Shown in pieces: positions 33,672-42,720 of a DNA stretch of 64,000 nucleotides. Made by a program: the position numbers and the translations under genes. Source of the DNA: Bradyrhizobium sp. CCGUVB1N3 (lineage in GTDB: Bacteria > Pseudomonadota > Alphaproteobacteria > Rhizobiales > Xanthobacteraceae); NCBI RefSeq assembly GCF_024199925.1, contig NZ_JANADR010000001.1:1-64000 (forward strand), in the 5' to 3' direction. Numbering within the stretch: position 1 is the first letter of the stretch; each line of letters starts with the position of its first letter. The notes beneath the pieces were generated by a model that worked only from the letters and a program-made list of their open reading frames with translations, was not told the origin of the DNA and did not search any database.

Positions 33672-34841
33672 ATGGCAGCCTCAGGCGCAACGGCACTGGC
33701 CGCACTCAAGATTGGCGGGCGCGTTGCCTTCGAACGACTGGTTCGGCCCAAGGCGCGACGGCCTGAAGATGTTCCGTGCTCACCCGACGCCATTACGCCC
33801 GAGTGGCTAACGGCTGTACTCTGTAAAAATGTCCCTGAGGCGATCGTAACGGCCGTCGTCGTCAAGCCCGCAAGCGCGGGGACCCACGAACGCCACCAGT
33901 TGATTGTCAGTTACAACGAAGCCGGAGAGCGCGCGGGCCTGCCGAAGTCGATGTTTACGAAATCGTTGCCCAGTGTCGTTACGCGCATGATCGGCGGCTT
34001 CAACGGTACCGCGCGGGTCGAGGGGCGGTTCTATATGCAACTGCGGCCGCAGCTCGAGATCGAGGCGCCGATCGGCTATCACGCCGCGTTCGATCGCAAG
34101 ACCTACGCTTCGATTCTGCTCCTGGAGGACATGGTCGCAACGAAGTCTGCTACGTTTTGCAACTCCAAGACTTACGTCGATCGTACGATGGCGGAAGACA
34201 TGGTCGATGTCCTGGCTGCCCTGCACGCGCGCTTCTACGGCAGTGGCGAACTCGCTGCGCGCTATCCCTGGATCGCCAGCTATCCGCGATGGTTCACCAT
34301 CGGCGCTGAAAAGATGAGCCTCGAGCACTACACCCGAAAGGCGTTCGATGCCGCAGCGCACGTCATCCCGAAGAGCGTGCTCGCGCGGCGCGAAGCGGTC
34401 TGGCCGGCCGCCGTGCAAGCGCTTGCGGTCCACGACAACGAGCCGCAGGGACTGATCCATTCCGACGTGCATATCGGCAATTGGTATCGCACGGGGGTGG
34501 GGAAGATGGGCTTGTGCGACTGGCAGTGCCTCGCGCGCGGTCACTGGTCGCGGGACTTTTCGTATGCCGTCACGGCCGGGCTGACGCCCGACGATCGCCG
34601 CAATTGGGAAAAGGATCTGCTCCGTCGCTACATCGACCGGTTCGCCGAATTGACGGGGACCAGGCCGGACTTCGACCGGAGCTTCCTGCATTATCGCCAA
34701 CAGATGGTGCACGCGCTCCTGATGTGGACGATTACCTTGTGCCATTCGCCCTTGTTGCCGGCCATGCAGTCAGAGGAAACGACGTTGGCGATGATCGGAC
34801 GCATTGCAACGGCAATGGCCGATCTGGACTCGCTCGGCTGA
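33672..34841 (+). CDS. APH-fold phosphotransferase-like protein, 389 aa
   Basis: Start 33672 (MAASGATALAALKIGG) with AGGGAGGG upstream. Aminoglycoside phosphotransferase/EcKinase fold: GLIHSDVHIGNWY (catalytic HxD...N) and GLCDWQ (metal-binding Asp). In acyl-CoA clusters this fold often phosphorylates hydroxyacyl-CoAs so that a dehydrogenase partner can eliminate phosphate (ACAD10/ACAD11 type), and that is the likely role rather than antibiotic resistance. Two relatives are encoded at 35987 and 51093. Single-gene unit under operator site i. Confidence 0.85.
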   Translation: MAASGATALAALKIGGRVAFERLVRPKARRPEDVPCSPDAITPEWLTAVLCKNVPEAIVTAVVVKPASAGTHERHQLIVSYNEAGERAGLPKSMFTKSLPSVVTRMIGGFNGTARVEGRFYMQLRPQLEIEAPIGYHAAFDRKTYASILLLEDMVATKSATFCNSKTYVDRTMAEDMVDVLAALHARFYGSGELAARYPWIASYPRWFTIGAEKMSLEHYTRKAFDAAAHVIPKSVLARREAVWPAAVQALAVHDNEPQGLIHSDVHIGNWYRTGVGKMGLCDWQCLARGHWSRDFSYAVTAGLTPDDRRNWEKDLLRRYIDRFAELTGTRPDFDRSFLHYRQQMVHALLMWTITLCHSPLLPAMQSEETTLAMIGRIATAMADLDSLG

Positions 34842-34907
34842 TCGATCTCGCCAACGGAAATCGCGAAGTATAGTCGTATCGAGGCACTGGACGTGCGGCG
34901 AGCGTCT

Positions 34908-35846
34908 TCACGCAGACGAGATCGCCATCGTGCTCCCGGACGCTAGTTTATCGGCTTGCCCGACAGTTTCGCGCGCGATCGCGACGAAGCGTTCGACGAC
35001 GCAATTGGCTGGATCGTTCCGCCATACCAACGAAAAGGGGATGGTCAAAGGCGGGTTGGCAAATGGTCGAACTCCCACGCCATCCGGTACCAGGCCGACA
35101 AGGGACAGCGGAATGAACCCAATTCCAGCCTCGGCAGCGACGAGCGTCAGGATCGCAGATGCACGGGACATTCGGGCGGCGATCTTTGGCCGGACGTCCG
35201 CGCGCGCAAATGCGGCCATTATTCGATCACCGAAGCGGCTCCCTTCCTCGGGTAGAATGATGGACTCCTCTCGGAACTGTTCAGGGCATACCGAAGGGCT
35301 ATCGAGCAGGCGGCAGGAGTCGGGCATGCATGCAAGTACCGTGTCATTGCCAATGCCCAAGCTCGAAATCCTTGGGTGCGCCTGCAAGTCTGGCACGAAC
35401 AGACAATCAAAGGTGCCGTGCAACAATGCGCGTTCAGAGCCATTGGACGACTGCTCAAGCAGAATGGTATCCGTGTCGGGGTAGCGATGCCGAAAGTTCT
35501 GGATGATCCGCGGCATGGGCGAACTGAGAGCCATCTCGGAGTAGCCGATCCGCAATCGCTCCCTGGAAATGCCACCCGCCGCACGCGTCTTCTCGGCCAA
35601 TGCTTCGATCCGCTCGAGCAAATCCTGGCCTTCTCGCCTTAAAACGCTTCCAGCGGGTGTCAGGCAAACGTTGCGCCTGTTCCGATCGACAAGGCGTACG
35701 CCCAAGACATCCTCGAGCCGCTGCAATTGGTCGGTCATCGACGATTGCGAAATATTCGCCTTCCGAGCTGCTCGACTGAAGCTCAGCTCGTCCGCCAGAT
35801 ACATGAAATAGCGGAGTTGACGTGACTCGATGGGTGGCATCCTCAC
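34908..35846 (-). CDS. LysR-family transcriptional regulator, 312 aa
   Basis: N-terminal winged HTH: LRYFMYLADELSFSRAARKANISQSSMTDQLQRLEDVLG, followed by RLVDRNRRNVCLTPAG. The effector domain has RLRIGYSEMALSS and a GIGFIPLSLVG segment. An alternative start is Met3 (35840). Divergent from the APH-MFS operon with a palindrome at 35858-35878. Probably an independent regulator of that operon, which lacks the MarR-type operator. Confidence 0.9.
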   Translation of the reverse strand: MRMPPIESRQLRYFMYLADELSFSRAARKANISQSSMTDQLQRLEDVLGVRLVDRNRRNVCLTPAGSVLRREGQDLLERIEALAEKTRAAGGISRERLRIGYSEMALSSPMPRIIQNFRHRYPDTDTILLEQSSNGSERALLHGTFDCLFVPDLQAHPRISSLGIGNDTVLACMPDSCRLLDSPSVCPEQFREESIILPEEGSRFGDRIMAAFARADVRPKIAARMSRASAILTLVAAEAGIGFIPLSLVGLVPDGVGVRPFANPPLTIPFSLVWRNDPANCVVERFVAIARETVGQADKLASGSTMAISSA

Positions 35847-35857
35847 CTTGCAAACGT

Positions 35858-35878
35858 CTTATCGGATTGGCCGATAAG
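35858..35878. promoter_or_regulatory. LysR-box-like palindrome
   Basis: CTTATCGG-ATTGG-CCGATAAG: 8-bp perfect arms, 12 bp upstream of the LysR start and 109 bp before the divergent gene. Fits a LysR autoregulatory T-N11-A site (TTATCGG...CCGATAA). Confidence 0.75.
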
Positions 35879-35986
35879 TCTATCACCGCAGATTCGAACG
35901 CGTCAACTTTGAGCGGCGTGCTACCTCTGACGACAAGAAGACAATTTGCAGGACGGAATACAGCACCGTCGCCTGCGGGAGGAACG

Positions 35987-37072
35987 ATGAGCGCTGCTTT
36001 TCCTGTTTCGTTAGGGGAAGTCGATCCTGCGTGGTTGACGAACGTCTTGCGAGCGAACCGGCTGATAGCGCCAAGCGAAAGGGTCGATGGCTTCGAGGCT
36101 ACCCCGATCGGACTTGGTTTCGGGCAAACGGGCGAATCTGCGCGCTTGACGTTGCGCTATGCACAATCGGGAACACCGACGAAGGGACCGGCCAGCCTGT
36201 TTGTGAAATTCGCAACGACTGATCCGGTGAGGCGGAAGGCGTCGAAGGCGATCGGCCTCTATCAGAGAGAAATTGATTGTTACAATGTCCTGTTGAAGGC
36301 CGCGAGCGTTCGTGCGCCGGGATGTTACTTCGCCGAGACGACGTGCGACGGCGAATTCTTTGCGCTTCTTCTCGAGGATCTTCCCAACCACCGCCCTGGC
36401 GACGAAACGGTCGGCCTCAAGGTCGAAGAGGCCCGCCTTGCTATCGATCTCATGGCTCAATTGCACGGTCCATATTGGGGCAAGATGGCGAAGGTGGATC
36501 TCGCACCGCTCGTGATGCCGTCGCGCGACCGGTATGTCACCGCCTGGACTGAGATGGAGGCGCGGTTCGGAGAGCATGTGCCAGATCGCTTCCGTTCCGC
36601 GCGCGAAGCCTATCTCGACGCCATCGTCCCGCTTCAGAAATGGCTTACCTCCCAGCCGTCAACGTTGGGGCACGGCGATCTTCGTCTCGACAATCTGTTG
36701 TTTGGGCAAAACGGCAAAGACCCGATCGTCGCGGTCGATTGGCAAGCCGTGCGTCCGTCAAAGGGGATGCGGGATTTCGCCTATCTGGTCAGTCACAGCA
36801 TGAACGTGGACGACAGGCGTGCCAACGAGCACGAGCTGCTGCGGCGTTACGTCGAACGTATCGGATCGTTCGGGATACGATATTCGTTAGAAGATGCGCG
36901 CGAAGACTACCGCAAGGCGATGCTGTTCGACTTTTGCACGGTTTTGTACATCGTTGGCATCAACATCAACACCCACGAACGAGCATTGAGGCGCAAGCAC
37001 GCGCTAATGAACCGTGCCGTCACGGCCATGCTGGATTGGAACGTGCTCGATCTGCTCCCGGAATTCCGATGA
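35987..37072 (+). CDS. APH-fold phosphotransferase-like protein, 361 aa
   Basis: Start 35987 (MSAAFPVSLGEV), GGGAGG upstream; a longer frame would run through the operator. EcKinase/DUF1679-like: GLGFGQTGESARLTLRY nucleotide-binding segment, ASLFVKFA, LLLEDL, TLGHGDLRLDNLLF (HGD...N) and VAVDWQ. Expressed with the MFS transporter 120 bp downstream and the following gene. The substrate is not clear; a hydroxylated acyl compound imported by the MFS protein is possible. Confidence 0.85.
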   Translation: MSAAFPVSLGEVDPAWLTNVLRANRLIAPSERVDGFEATPIGLGFGQTGESARLTLRYAQSGTPTKGPASLFVKFATTDPVRRKASKAIGLYQREIDCYNVLLKAASVRAPGCYFAETTCDGEFFALLLEDLPNHRPGDETVGLKVEEARLAIDLMAQLHGPYWGKMAKVDLAPLVMPSRDRYVTAWTEMEARFGEHVPDRFRSAREAYLDAIVPLQKWLTSQPSTLGHGDLRLDNLLFGQNGKDPIVAVDWQAVRPSKGMRDFAYLVSHSMNVDDRRANEHELLRRYVERIGSFGIRYSLEDAREDYRKAMLFDFCTVLYIVGININTHERALRRKHALMNRAVTAMLDWNVLDLLPEFR

Positions 37073-37192
37073 ATGCGAAGCCTCAAAGCTAAGGCCGCAG
37101 GTTCGAAGCGCCTGCATTCCAGCTGCTGCGGGAACCGGCCAGGAAACTAGCAAGGCGAATTGTCGACCAACAAAGCTTCGTGGGGGAAACAG

Positions 37193-38485
37193 ATGACGAC
37201 GACAACTGACGTAAGTCCAATCGTAGCCGTAGACCGCCTCTACACCAAGATCGCTTGGCGGATCGTCCCGATCCTTATTCTGATCTTCCTCTTTGCCAAT
37301 CTCGACCGGGCCAACGTCGGATTTGCGGCCCTGCAAATGCGTCAGGAGCTGGGTTTCAGCAATGCTGCGTACGGCCTCGGCGCCGGCATCTTTTTTATTG
37401 GTTATTTCCTGTTCGAGATTCCAAGCAACGTTGCGCTGCAAAAAGTGGGCGCCAAGATCTGGTTTGCCCGCATTGTTCTGACTTGGGGCATGGCCACAAT
37501 CGGATTGGCTTTCGTGACGGATACGACCTGGTTCTACGTTCTACGCTTCGTCATCGGCGCCGCGGAGGCCGGGACCGCACCGGGTGTCATGCTGTACCTG
37601 TCGCAATGGGTCCCAGACAGCCAACGCGGCCGCTTCAACTCTCTTTATTGGGTCTCCGTGCCGATTGCATTCGTTGCGGCGGGGCCGCTTTCGGGTCTGA
37701 TCATGACGCAGTTCCACGGCGCGGCCGGATACTCCGGCTGGCAATGGCTGTTTGCGATCGAGGGCGGTCTGACAGTGCTTGTCGCGCCACTTATTCTGTT
37801 CGGCCTGGCGAACGACATCAAGGATGCCAATTGGTTGACCAACGATGAAAAGCGGGTGGCACAGGATGCCGTCACGACGCTTGCAAGGACAGCCGATGCG
37901 CACACCTATAGGGATGCGCTACGGAAGCCGGAGACGCTGCTGGCCTGCCTGGCCTATTTCTTCCTCCTGATTGGCTATTATGGCATCGCGTTCTGGCTGC
38001 CACAGTTGATCAAGCAGGCCGGGATTTCGGACACGATGACGATCGGCTGGCTGTCCGCGCTGCCGTGGTTGGCGGCTGGTCTCTCAGTCGTTTTTGTCGG
38101 CCCGTTTTCGGATGGCCCCGGACGAAGAGGTGCGGTGCGGACGATTGCCATTCTGGGGACTGCGATCGGGTTCGGGATGAGCGCCTATTTCAGCACCAGC
38201 ATTCCGTTATCGCTGTTCGGCCTGACGATGGCGGCAGTCGGTATCCTGTCCGCCTCGACGGTGTTTTGGGCCAACCTCGCGCGAATCTACATCGGTGGGG
38301 CGGCCGCGGTTGGCTTCGCAACCATCAACTCGATCGGAAATCTTGGCGGCTTTGTCAGCCCTTACATGCTTGGCCTGATCACTGACGCAACCGGTTCGAC
38401 CGTCCTTGGCATGTACGCCATCGCGGCCAGTGTCGCGATCTCAGGCGTGCTCATGTCGATCTGTTTCAAAAAATCCGATGCGTGA
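37193..38485 (+). CDS. MFS transporter, anion:cation symporter type, 430 aa
   Basis: Start 37193 with GGGGGAAAC upstream. Twelve predicted membrane helices. TM1 is followed by NLDRANVGFAALQM (ACS-family motif); GAAEAGTAPGVMLYLSQWVP matches the conserved TM4 region of phthalate/tartrate-type ACS permeases; VGPFSDGPGRRG is the loop-8/9 motif. ACS members import organic anions with H+ or Na+. Probably brings in a carboxylate that feeds this island, controlled by the nearby LysR protein. Confidence 0.9.
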   Translation: MTTTTDVSPIVAVDRLYTKIAWRIVPILILIFLFANLDRANVGFAALQMRQELGFSNAAYGLGAGIFFIGYFLFEIPSNVALQKVGAKIWFARIVLTWGMATIGLAFVTDTTWFYVLRFVIGAAEAGTAPGVMLYLSQWVPDSQRGRFNSLYWVSVPIAFVAAGPLSGLIMTQFHGAAGYSGWQWLFAIEGGLTVLVAPLILFGLANDIKDANWLTNDEKRVAQDAVTTLARTADAHTYRDALRKPETLLACLAYFFLLIGYYGIAFWLPQLIKQAGISDTMTIGWLSALPWLAAGLSVVFVGPFSDGPGRRGAVRTIAILGTAIGFGMSAYFSTSIPLSLFGLTMAAVGILSASTVFWANLARIYIGGAAAVGFATINSIGNLGGFVSPYMLGLITDATGSTVLGMYAIAASVAISGVLMSICFKKSDA

Positions 38486-38532
38486 ATCCGGGGCCGTGCG
38501 ACCGAACGGGCCGAAAGCGAAGGGCGAATCTA

Positions 38533-39537
38533 ATGATCACTGCGCAAGATCTCGAATATCACTTCACAGACAAGGACGATTACACCTGGGGAGAGACCTA
38601 CTACCTGCCCGTATCTATTCCCGAGGAGCGCATCTTCGGTCACATTTATGTCTGCGTTCGCCCTGTCCTTGGATGCATGCAGAACGACGTCCGTTTCATC
38701 GGAGCCGTCAGTGAGACCGAATTCGAAGCGTTGTATGTCGACACTCGCTTCCATCTTCCGGCGCCGGAACGGTTTTCACACATTCACGGTCCGAACGGAC
38801 TGAGCATAAAGGCCGTCAAGCCGCCCCACGACTATCGCATCGACTATGTCGGTCGTGAGGGCACCGAACTGCATATGGACATTATAGGAATCATGGATCC
38901 GTTCGACATCCACGATCCGAACCAGAATCAGCTAGCCGGCAAAACCGAGCAGGAGCGGCTGGCGCGCACGTCGATGGGCAGCGGTTACAAAGGTCACTAC
39001 GACATGCATGGCCGCTTCAGGGGTACCCTGAGACTGCGAGGCAAGGAGTACGCGATCGATATCGTCGACAGAATGAACCATAGCTGGGGTCCTCGGCCGG
39101 AACTGGAGATCCCGCCGATGAACTCTCTTTGGGCTCAATTTGGCGAAGCCTTGGGATTTCGTTTCCATATGCATCTCGATCCCGAGAAGCCGGCTGGTGA
39201 AGATCAGCGCTTTGCCCATGGCTATCTGCTCGACAATGGCGAGGTGATGGCGATCATGAACGTCGAGATGACGATGACGCGGCTCGGCATTACGCCGATT
39301 GTCATTGATGCCCTCGTCACGGATCAGCGGGGCCGGAAACATCAGTTGCGCGGCGTTCCTCTCGCCGGCGCCCCGTGGCGCGCTTACGGCAATGCGATCT
39401 GCTGGATCGGTCTGATCAGGTGGGAGCTCGGCGGTAGGATTGGTCATGGCTCCGCGCAGGAAAACCATTCGCTTGCGGTAGAAGCGAGATTGCGTGGGCG
39501 ACGTTGGACCGACCGTATTCCTGCGATCACGAGTTGA
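38533..39537 (+). CDS. Lipocalin/AttH-like protein (DUF7064-type), 334 aa
   Basis: Start 38533 (MITAQDLEYHFTDKD). An earlier GTG at 38482 overlaps the MFS stop but gives an unlikely N-terminus. Beta-rich protein with ETYYLPVSIPEERIFGHIY, RFIGAVSETEFE, GHYDMHGRFRGTLRLRG and DRMNHSWGPR (conserved HSWG). This resembles the two-barrel AttH/carotenoid-hydratase-like proteins often found with steroid or terpenoid catabolism genes. The catalytic role is unknown. Confidence 0.7.
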   Translation: MITAQDLEYHFTDKDDYTWGETYYLPVSIPEERIFGHIYVCVRPVLGCMQNDVRFIGAVSETEFEALYVDTRFHLPAPERFSHIHGPNGLSIKAVKPPHDYRIDYVGREGTELHMDIIGIMDPFDIHDPNQNQLAGKTEQERLARTSMGSGYKGHYDMHGRFRGTLRLRGKEYAIDIVDRMNHSWGPRPELEIPPMNSLWAQFGEALGFRFHMHLDPEKPAGEDQRFAHGYLLDNGEVMAIMNVEMTMTRLGITPIVIDALVTDQRGRKHQLRGVPLAGAPWRAYGNAICWIGLIRWELGGRIGHGSAQENHSLAVEARLRGRRWTDRIPAITS

Positions 39538-39600
39538 TGAGGAGGCGGACGTTCCGTGTGCCGCGGGGCCCATGGACCGTCTGAGTGCCCGAGGTGTGGA

Positions 39601-40476
39601 CTAAGCTCGTGAAGGATCGAGGAGCCGGCATTCGCCTCGATCGAGCAACATCACTTGTCTTTCGAGCGCCCACGCCTGAAACCGAATTGCCTCGTCTGTT
39701 TCGAACAGGTCGAACCGGATCGTATCGCCGGGATAGGCTGGCGCGATAAATCTCGCTGCCAGCGTGTCGATCAACTCTGGGCGGCCCGGCGCGTGCCTCT
39801 TTAGGATCGCGCGGCAGGCGAGGCCCAGCGTATTCAAGCCGTGCGAGATTGGTCGATCAAAGCCTGCGTCGCGGGCGACCGAGGGGTCGGCGTGGATAGG
39901 CATGTAGTCGCGGCTGACGAGGCGATAAAGTAGCGCCGCCTGATGCGGAGTCCGGTAAGTGATACTGGTGCTGGATCTTGCCTCGTCAGCTATTCGTGTG
40001 ATCGCGACGGGCGGCGAACCAAAATTGCCGCAGCCACCATCGCCACGCAGGAAATCCGTCGCGCAGAGGGTGGCCAGTCGCTCGCCGCTGGTAGCGTCGA
40101 ACAGCTCGGTATCGAGGTAGAGCAGGGCGCCGCGCATCGGCCCCTTGTCTTCGACAGCACTGACGCGGTGTTCGGCACGAATGGATCCGCTGACCGGCAG
40201 TGGGCGGTGCAGCGTGAGACGCTGTTCGCCATGTAAGGCCTTGGTCCAGGCAATGCCGGTCTCGGGCTCGGCGATCCAGAGAGGCGGCCAGCCGAGCGTT
40301 ACGCTCATGCTTGGGACGGCACGTTGATCGCGGCCCTCGTAGACGTAAGGCAATTCGTCCTCGTCCAAGGGGTCGTCGCCCATGCCGAGGCCGAGCGCGT
40401 AAAGCGCGCAATCGCGCCAATCGTAGGATTGATGGTTCGGCGCAAAACGCCGCGCGACAACATGATCAAGGTTCAT
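39601..40476 (-). CDS. MaoC-family hydratase (hydratase-2 type), 291 aa
   Basis: Paralogue of 10011-10859: YALGLGMGDDPLDEDELPYVYEG, DFLRGDGGCGNFG, and hydratase-2 signature LVSRDYMPIHADPSVAR followed by AGFDRPISHGLNTLG. SRDYMPIH has Met-Pro where the paralogue has Asn-Pro before Ile-His; the catalytic Asp and His remain. It would hydrate a 2-enoyl-CoA to the 3R-hydroxy form. It is read from operator site j, divergent from the liv operon. Confidence 0.88.
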   Translation of the reverse strand: MNLDHVVARRFAPNHQSYDWRDCALYALGLGMGDDPLDEDELPYVYEGRDQRAVPSMSVTLGWPPLWIAEPETGIAWTKALHGEQRLTLHRPLPVSGSIRAEHRVSAVEDKGPMRGALLYLDTELFDATSGERLATLCATDFLRGDGGCGNFGSPPVAITRIADEARSSTSITYRTPHQAALLYRLVSRDYMPIHADPSVARDAGFDRPISHGLNTLGLACRAILKRHAPGRPELIDTLAARFIAPAYPGDTIRFDLFETDEAIRFQAWALERQVMLLDRGECRLLDPSRA

Positions 40477-40833
40477 CGGGTCCCCTTAGCGTGCACGACG
40501 CGATACTTTAAATCGTTGAGCTGCGTACGAGTGTCGGCAATCGGATCTCTGTGCAAACCGCCCATTGCGCGAGATGCCGCAGCGCACGGCTTCCATTTGG
40601 ATTTGCGTCGAACACCAGTATATGATAAGCCAGTGTACTAATCGAGCATTGAACTCGAGATTGTCCGACAGGACAAGGGGAATGCTGAAGGCCGGCACGC
40701 AGCGCGATCGGATATCCGCTGCGGATGCCGCGTGGTGGCAGGAGGGCCGTTTGCGAGGTCGAGCGCCTAGGCTGGCGGCGCATCGGAAAAGCGTGTGCAG
40801 CGCATCGATGCATCGTGACAAGGTCATACCGTC
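40477..40833. other. Long divergent promoter region (no gene seen)
   Basis: 357 bp between the MaoC gene and livH. It contains operator site j (40623-40640) preceded by the AT-rich stretch TATATGATAA. The remaining ORFs are short, overlap on both strands and show no family resemblance. The 194-bp leader before livH may hold regulatory structure, but no riboswitch pattern was recognised. Confidence 0.6.
40623..40640. promoter_or_regulatory. 18-bp palindromic operator (site j)
   Basis: TGATAA-GCCAGT-GTACTA: right half-site perfect, left half degenerate. 147 bp before the MaoC gene and 194 bp before livH. Confidence 0.65.
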
Positions 40834-41691
40834 GTGATCGCGCTCTTGATCGCGAATTCGCTGGCGCTCGCCTCCTTGCTGATCATGCTGTCGAGCGGGC
40901 TTGCCTTGATCTACGGTCTGCGCGACGTCATCAATTTCGGGCATGGCGCGATCTACATGCTCGGTGCCTATCTTGGCTATACGATAGCCACCGTCGGGGG
41001 ATTCTGGCTGGCACTGCTGCTGGTCCCGATCCTGCTGGCGTTGCTTGGGATCGCATTCGAGTATCTGGCCCTGCGGCCGTTGCAGAGGCGCTCGCACATC
41101 GAAGTCGCGCTGGTCACGCTGGGTCTTGGCATCATCGTAGGTCAAATCATCATCTACATCTACGGTGGCGAGGCGCGCAGCGTCGACGCCCCGAAGATCC
41201 TTTCGGGATCGGTCACCATTCTCCACCTTTCTTACCCCGTATACCGCCTCTTCCTCATTGTGATGGGGCTCGGCTCCTGTGCGCTGCTCGCGCTATGGCT
41301 GCGCTCGACCTCGTCGGGACTGTATGTGCGGGCGGTTAGCCAAGACCCCTCGGTCGCGCGCATGATGGGAATCAATGCCGACCGCCTCAGTCTGCTGGTC
41401 ACCAGCCTCAGCACGGCCTTTGCCGGCATCGCCGGTGTGCTGGCCGGGCCCTATCTGTCGGTCGATCCCGGAATGGACGTCGTCATGATCGTGAACTGCC
41501 TGATCATCGTTGTGATCGGTGGTACCGGCAGTATTGGCGGCGCAATCGTTGCGGCGCTGCTGTTCGGCTTTGTTCAGGTCGCGGGATCGGTTTTTCTGCC
41601 CAATCTCGCGGCGCTCGTGCCCTACATCTTGCTGATGGTCGTTCTGCTGATCGCACCGGGCGGCATTGGGCGCGGGAGGGTGCTGGGTTGA
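40834..41691 (+). CDS. livH: Branched-chain-type ABC permease LivH, 285 aa
   Basis: GTG start at 40834. Polytopic membrane protein with the LivH signature LSSGLALIYGLRDVINFGHGAIYMLGAYL and C-terminal VIGGTGSIGGAIVAALLFGFVQ. Forms the inner-membrane channel with LivM. First of five genes in the order H-M-G-F-K. Given the island, the importer probably carries an aromatic or alicyclic carboxylate rather than an amino acid. Confidence 0.93.
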   Translation: MIALLIANSLALASLLIMLSSGLALIYGLRDVINFGHGAIYMLGAYLGYTIATVGGFWLALLLVPILLALLGIAFEYLALRPLQRRSHIEVALVTLGLGIIVGQIIIYIYGGEARSVDAPKILSGSVTILHLSYPVYRLFLIVMGLGSCALLALWLRSTSSGLYVRAVSQDPSVARMMGINADRLSLLVTSLSTAFAGIAGVLAGPYLSVDPGMDVVMIVNCLIIVVIGGTGSIGGAIVAALLFGFVQVAGSVFLPNLAALVPYILLMVVLLIAPGGIGRGRVLG

Positions 41692-42719
41692 GCAACGATG
41701 CGATGATGGGAGGCCTGCACGAACCTGCGGCTGCTACATTTGGTGGCTCGATTTCCCGGAGGCCGCTGGCAATCATCGTCGGACTGATCGGGCTAGCCAC
41801 GGGCGCAGTCGTTCCGACCTATCTCGCCAGCGATTTTGTACTCCGACTTGGTGGTGAGGGCTTGCTGTTGGGTTTACTAGCCCTAAGTGTCGCCTTCCTG
41901 ATGAATCAAGCTGGGCTCGTGGCGCTTGGGGCTGCCAGTATCTATGGCGGCGCCGGATATCTTTTCGCGATCGGCATGAGCGATTGGGGCCTCACACCGA
42001 CGGTGGCATTGGGTGTCGCATTCCTGCTTCTTCTTGTCTATTCGGCCATGCTCGGCGCATTGATCGTCCGAACGAACCCGCTTGCTTTCATGATGCTGAC
42101 ACTCGCCGCCGGCGAGATGGTGAGCCACGCAGTGCTGCTTGAGGGATTGCGCGACTATACCGGCGGCGCCGACGGACTCGTGGTGCGGATCAATGGATCG
42201 GTTCTCGGCGTCGACGCAGCTCGCTTTACGGATCCGGCGCAGTTCTGGTCACTCGCCTTCGTCGTGACCGCGCTGGTCGGACTAGCATTTTGGGGGATCG
42301 GACGGTCCCGTCTCGGTGCCATGCTCCGCGCTATCAGGGAGAACGAGGAGCGGATGCGCTTTTCCGGATTCAATACCTTCCTGCCGCGGCTGATCGGATA
42401 TGTCCTCGTCAACGTCGTGGCCGCGATTGCGGGCTTTCTGCATGTACTCAATGCCGGCTTCGTATCGCCGGAGAGCTTGGGCCTGTTTGTCAGCACCAAT
42501 ACGTTGGTCGCCGCGCTGATCGGCGGCATCTCCGGTTCGCTCGGGCCGATCCTCGGCGGGCTGATCTTCTCCTTTGCACAGGATGAGTTCGGCGCGCGCG
42601 GGCTAACGCAATTGCTGACCGGCATCGCCATCGTCGTGTTCATCGTCGTGTTCCCGCGCGGTGTCGTCGGTGGGCTATCCGGTCTATCGAAGCGGCTCGG
42701 CTGGCGGCGGGAGACCTGA
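41688..42719 (+). CDS. livM: Branched-chain-type ABC permease LivM, 343 aa
   Basis: TTG start at 41688 overlapping the livH stop by 4 bp. LivM features: AFLMNQAGLVALGAASIYGGAGYL, IRENEERMRFSGFNTFLPRLIGYV (cytoplasmic coupling loop) and AALIGGISGSLGPILGGLIF. About eight or more hydrophobic segments. A first Met in frame appears only a few residues in (SNDAMMGG), so the exact start could shift. Confidence 0.92.
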   Translation: MSNDAMMGGLHEPAAATFGGSISRRPLAIIVGLIGLATGAVVPTYLASDFVLRLGGEGLLLGLLALSVAFLMNQAGLVALGAASIYGGAGYLFAIGMSDWGLTPTVALGVAFLLLLVYSAMLGALIVRTNPLAFMMLTLAAGEMVSHAVLLEGLRDYTGGADGLVVRINGSVLGVDAARFTDPAQFWSLAFVVTALVGLAFWGIGRSRLGAMLRAIRENEERMRFSGFNTFLPRLIGYVLVNVVAAIAGFLHVLNAGFVSPESLGLFVSTNTLVAALIGGISGSLGPILGGLIFSFAQDEFGARGLTQLLTGIAIVVFIVVFPRGVVGGLSGLSKRLGWRRET

Positions 42720-42720
42720 C

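Noticed and set aside
33672..34841. Aminoglycoside resistance gene
   Set aside because: APH fold but embedded in an acyl-CoA catabolic island with the island operator; a metabolic kinase-like role is more likely.
34860..34880. Possible further operator copy (AAGTATAGTCGTAT)
   Set aside because: Spacing and right half do not fit the 18-bp pattern and no gene starts there.
34804..35484. Plus-strand frame opposite the LysR gene
   Set aside because: Serine/arginine-rich shadow translation without motifs; the LysR frame is clearly the gene.
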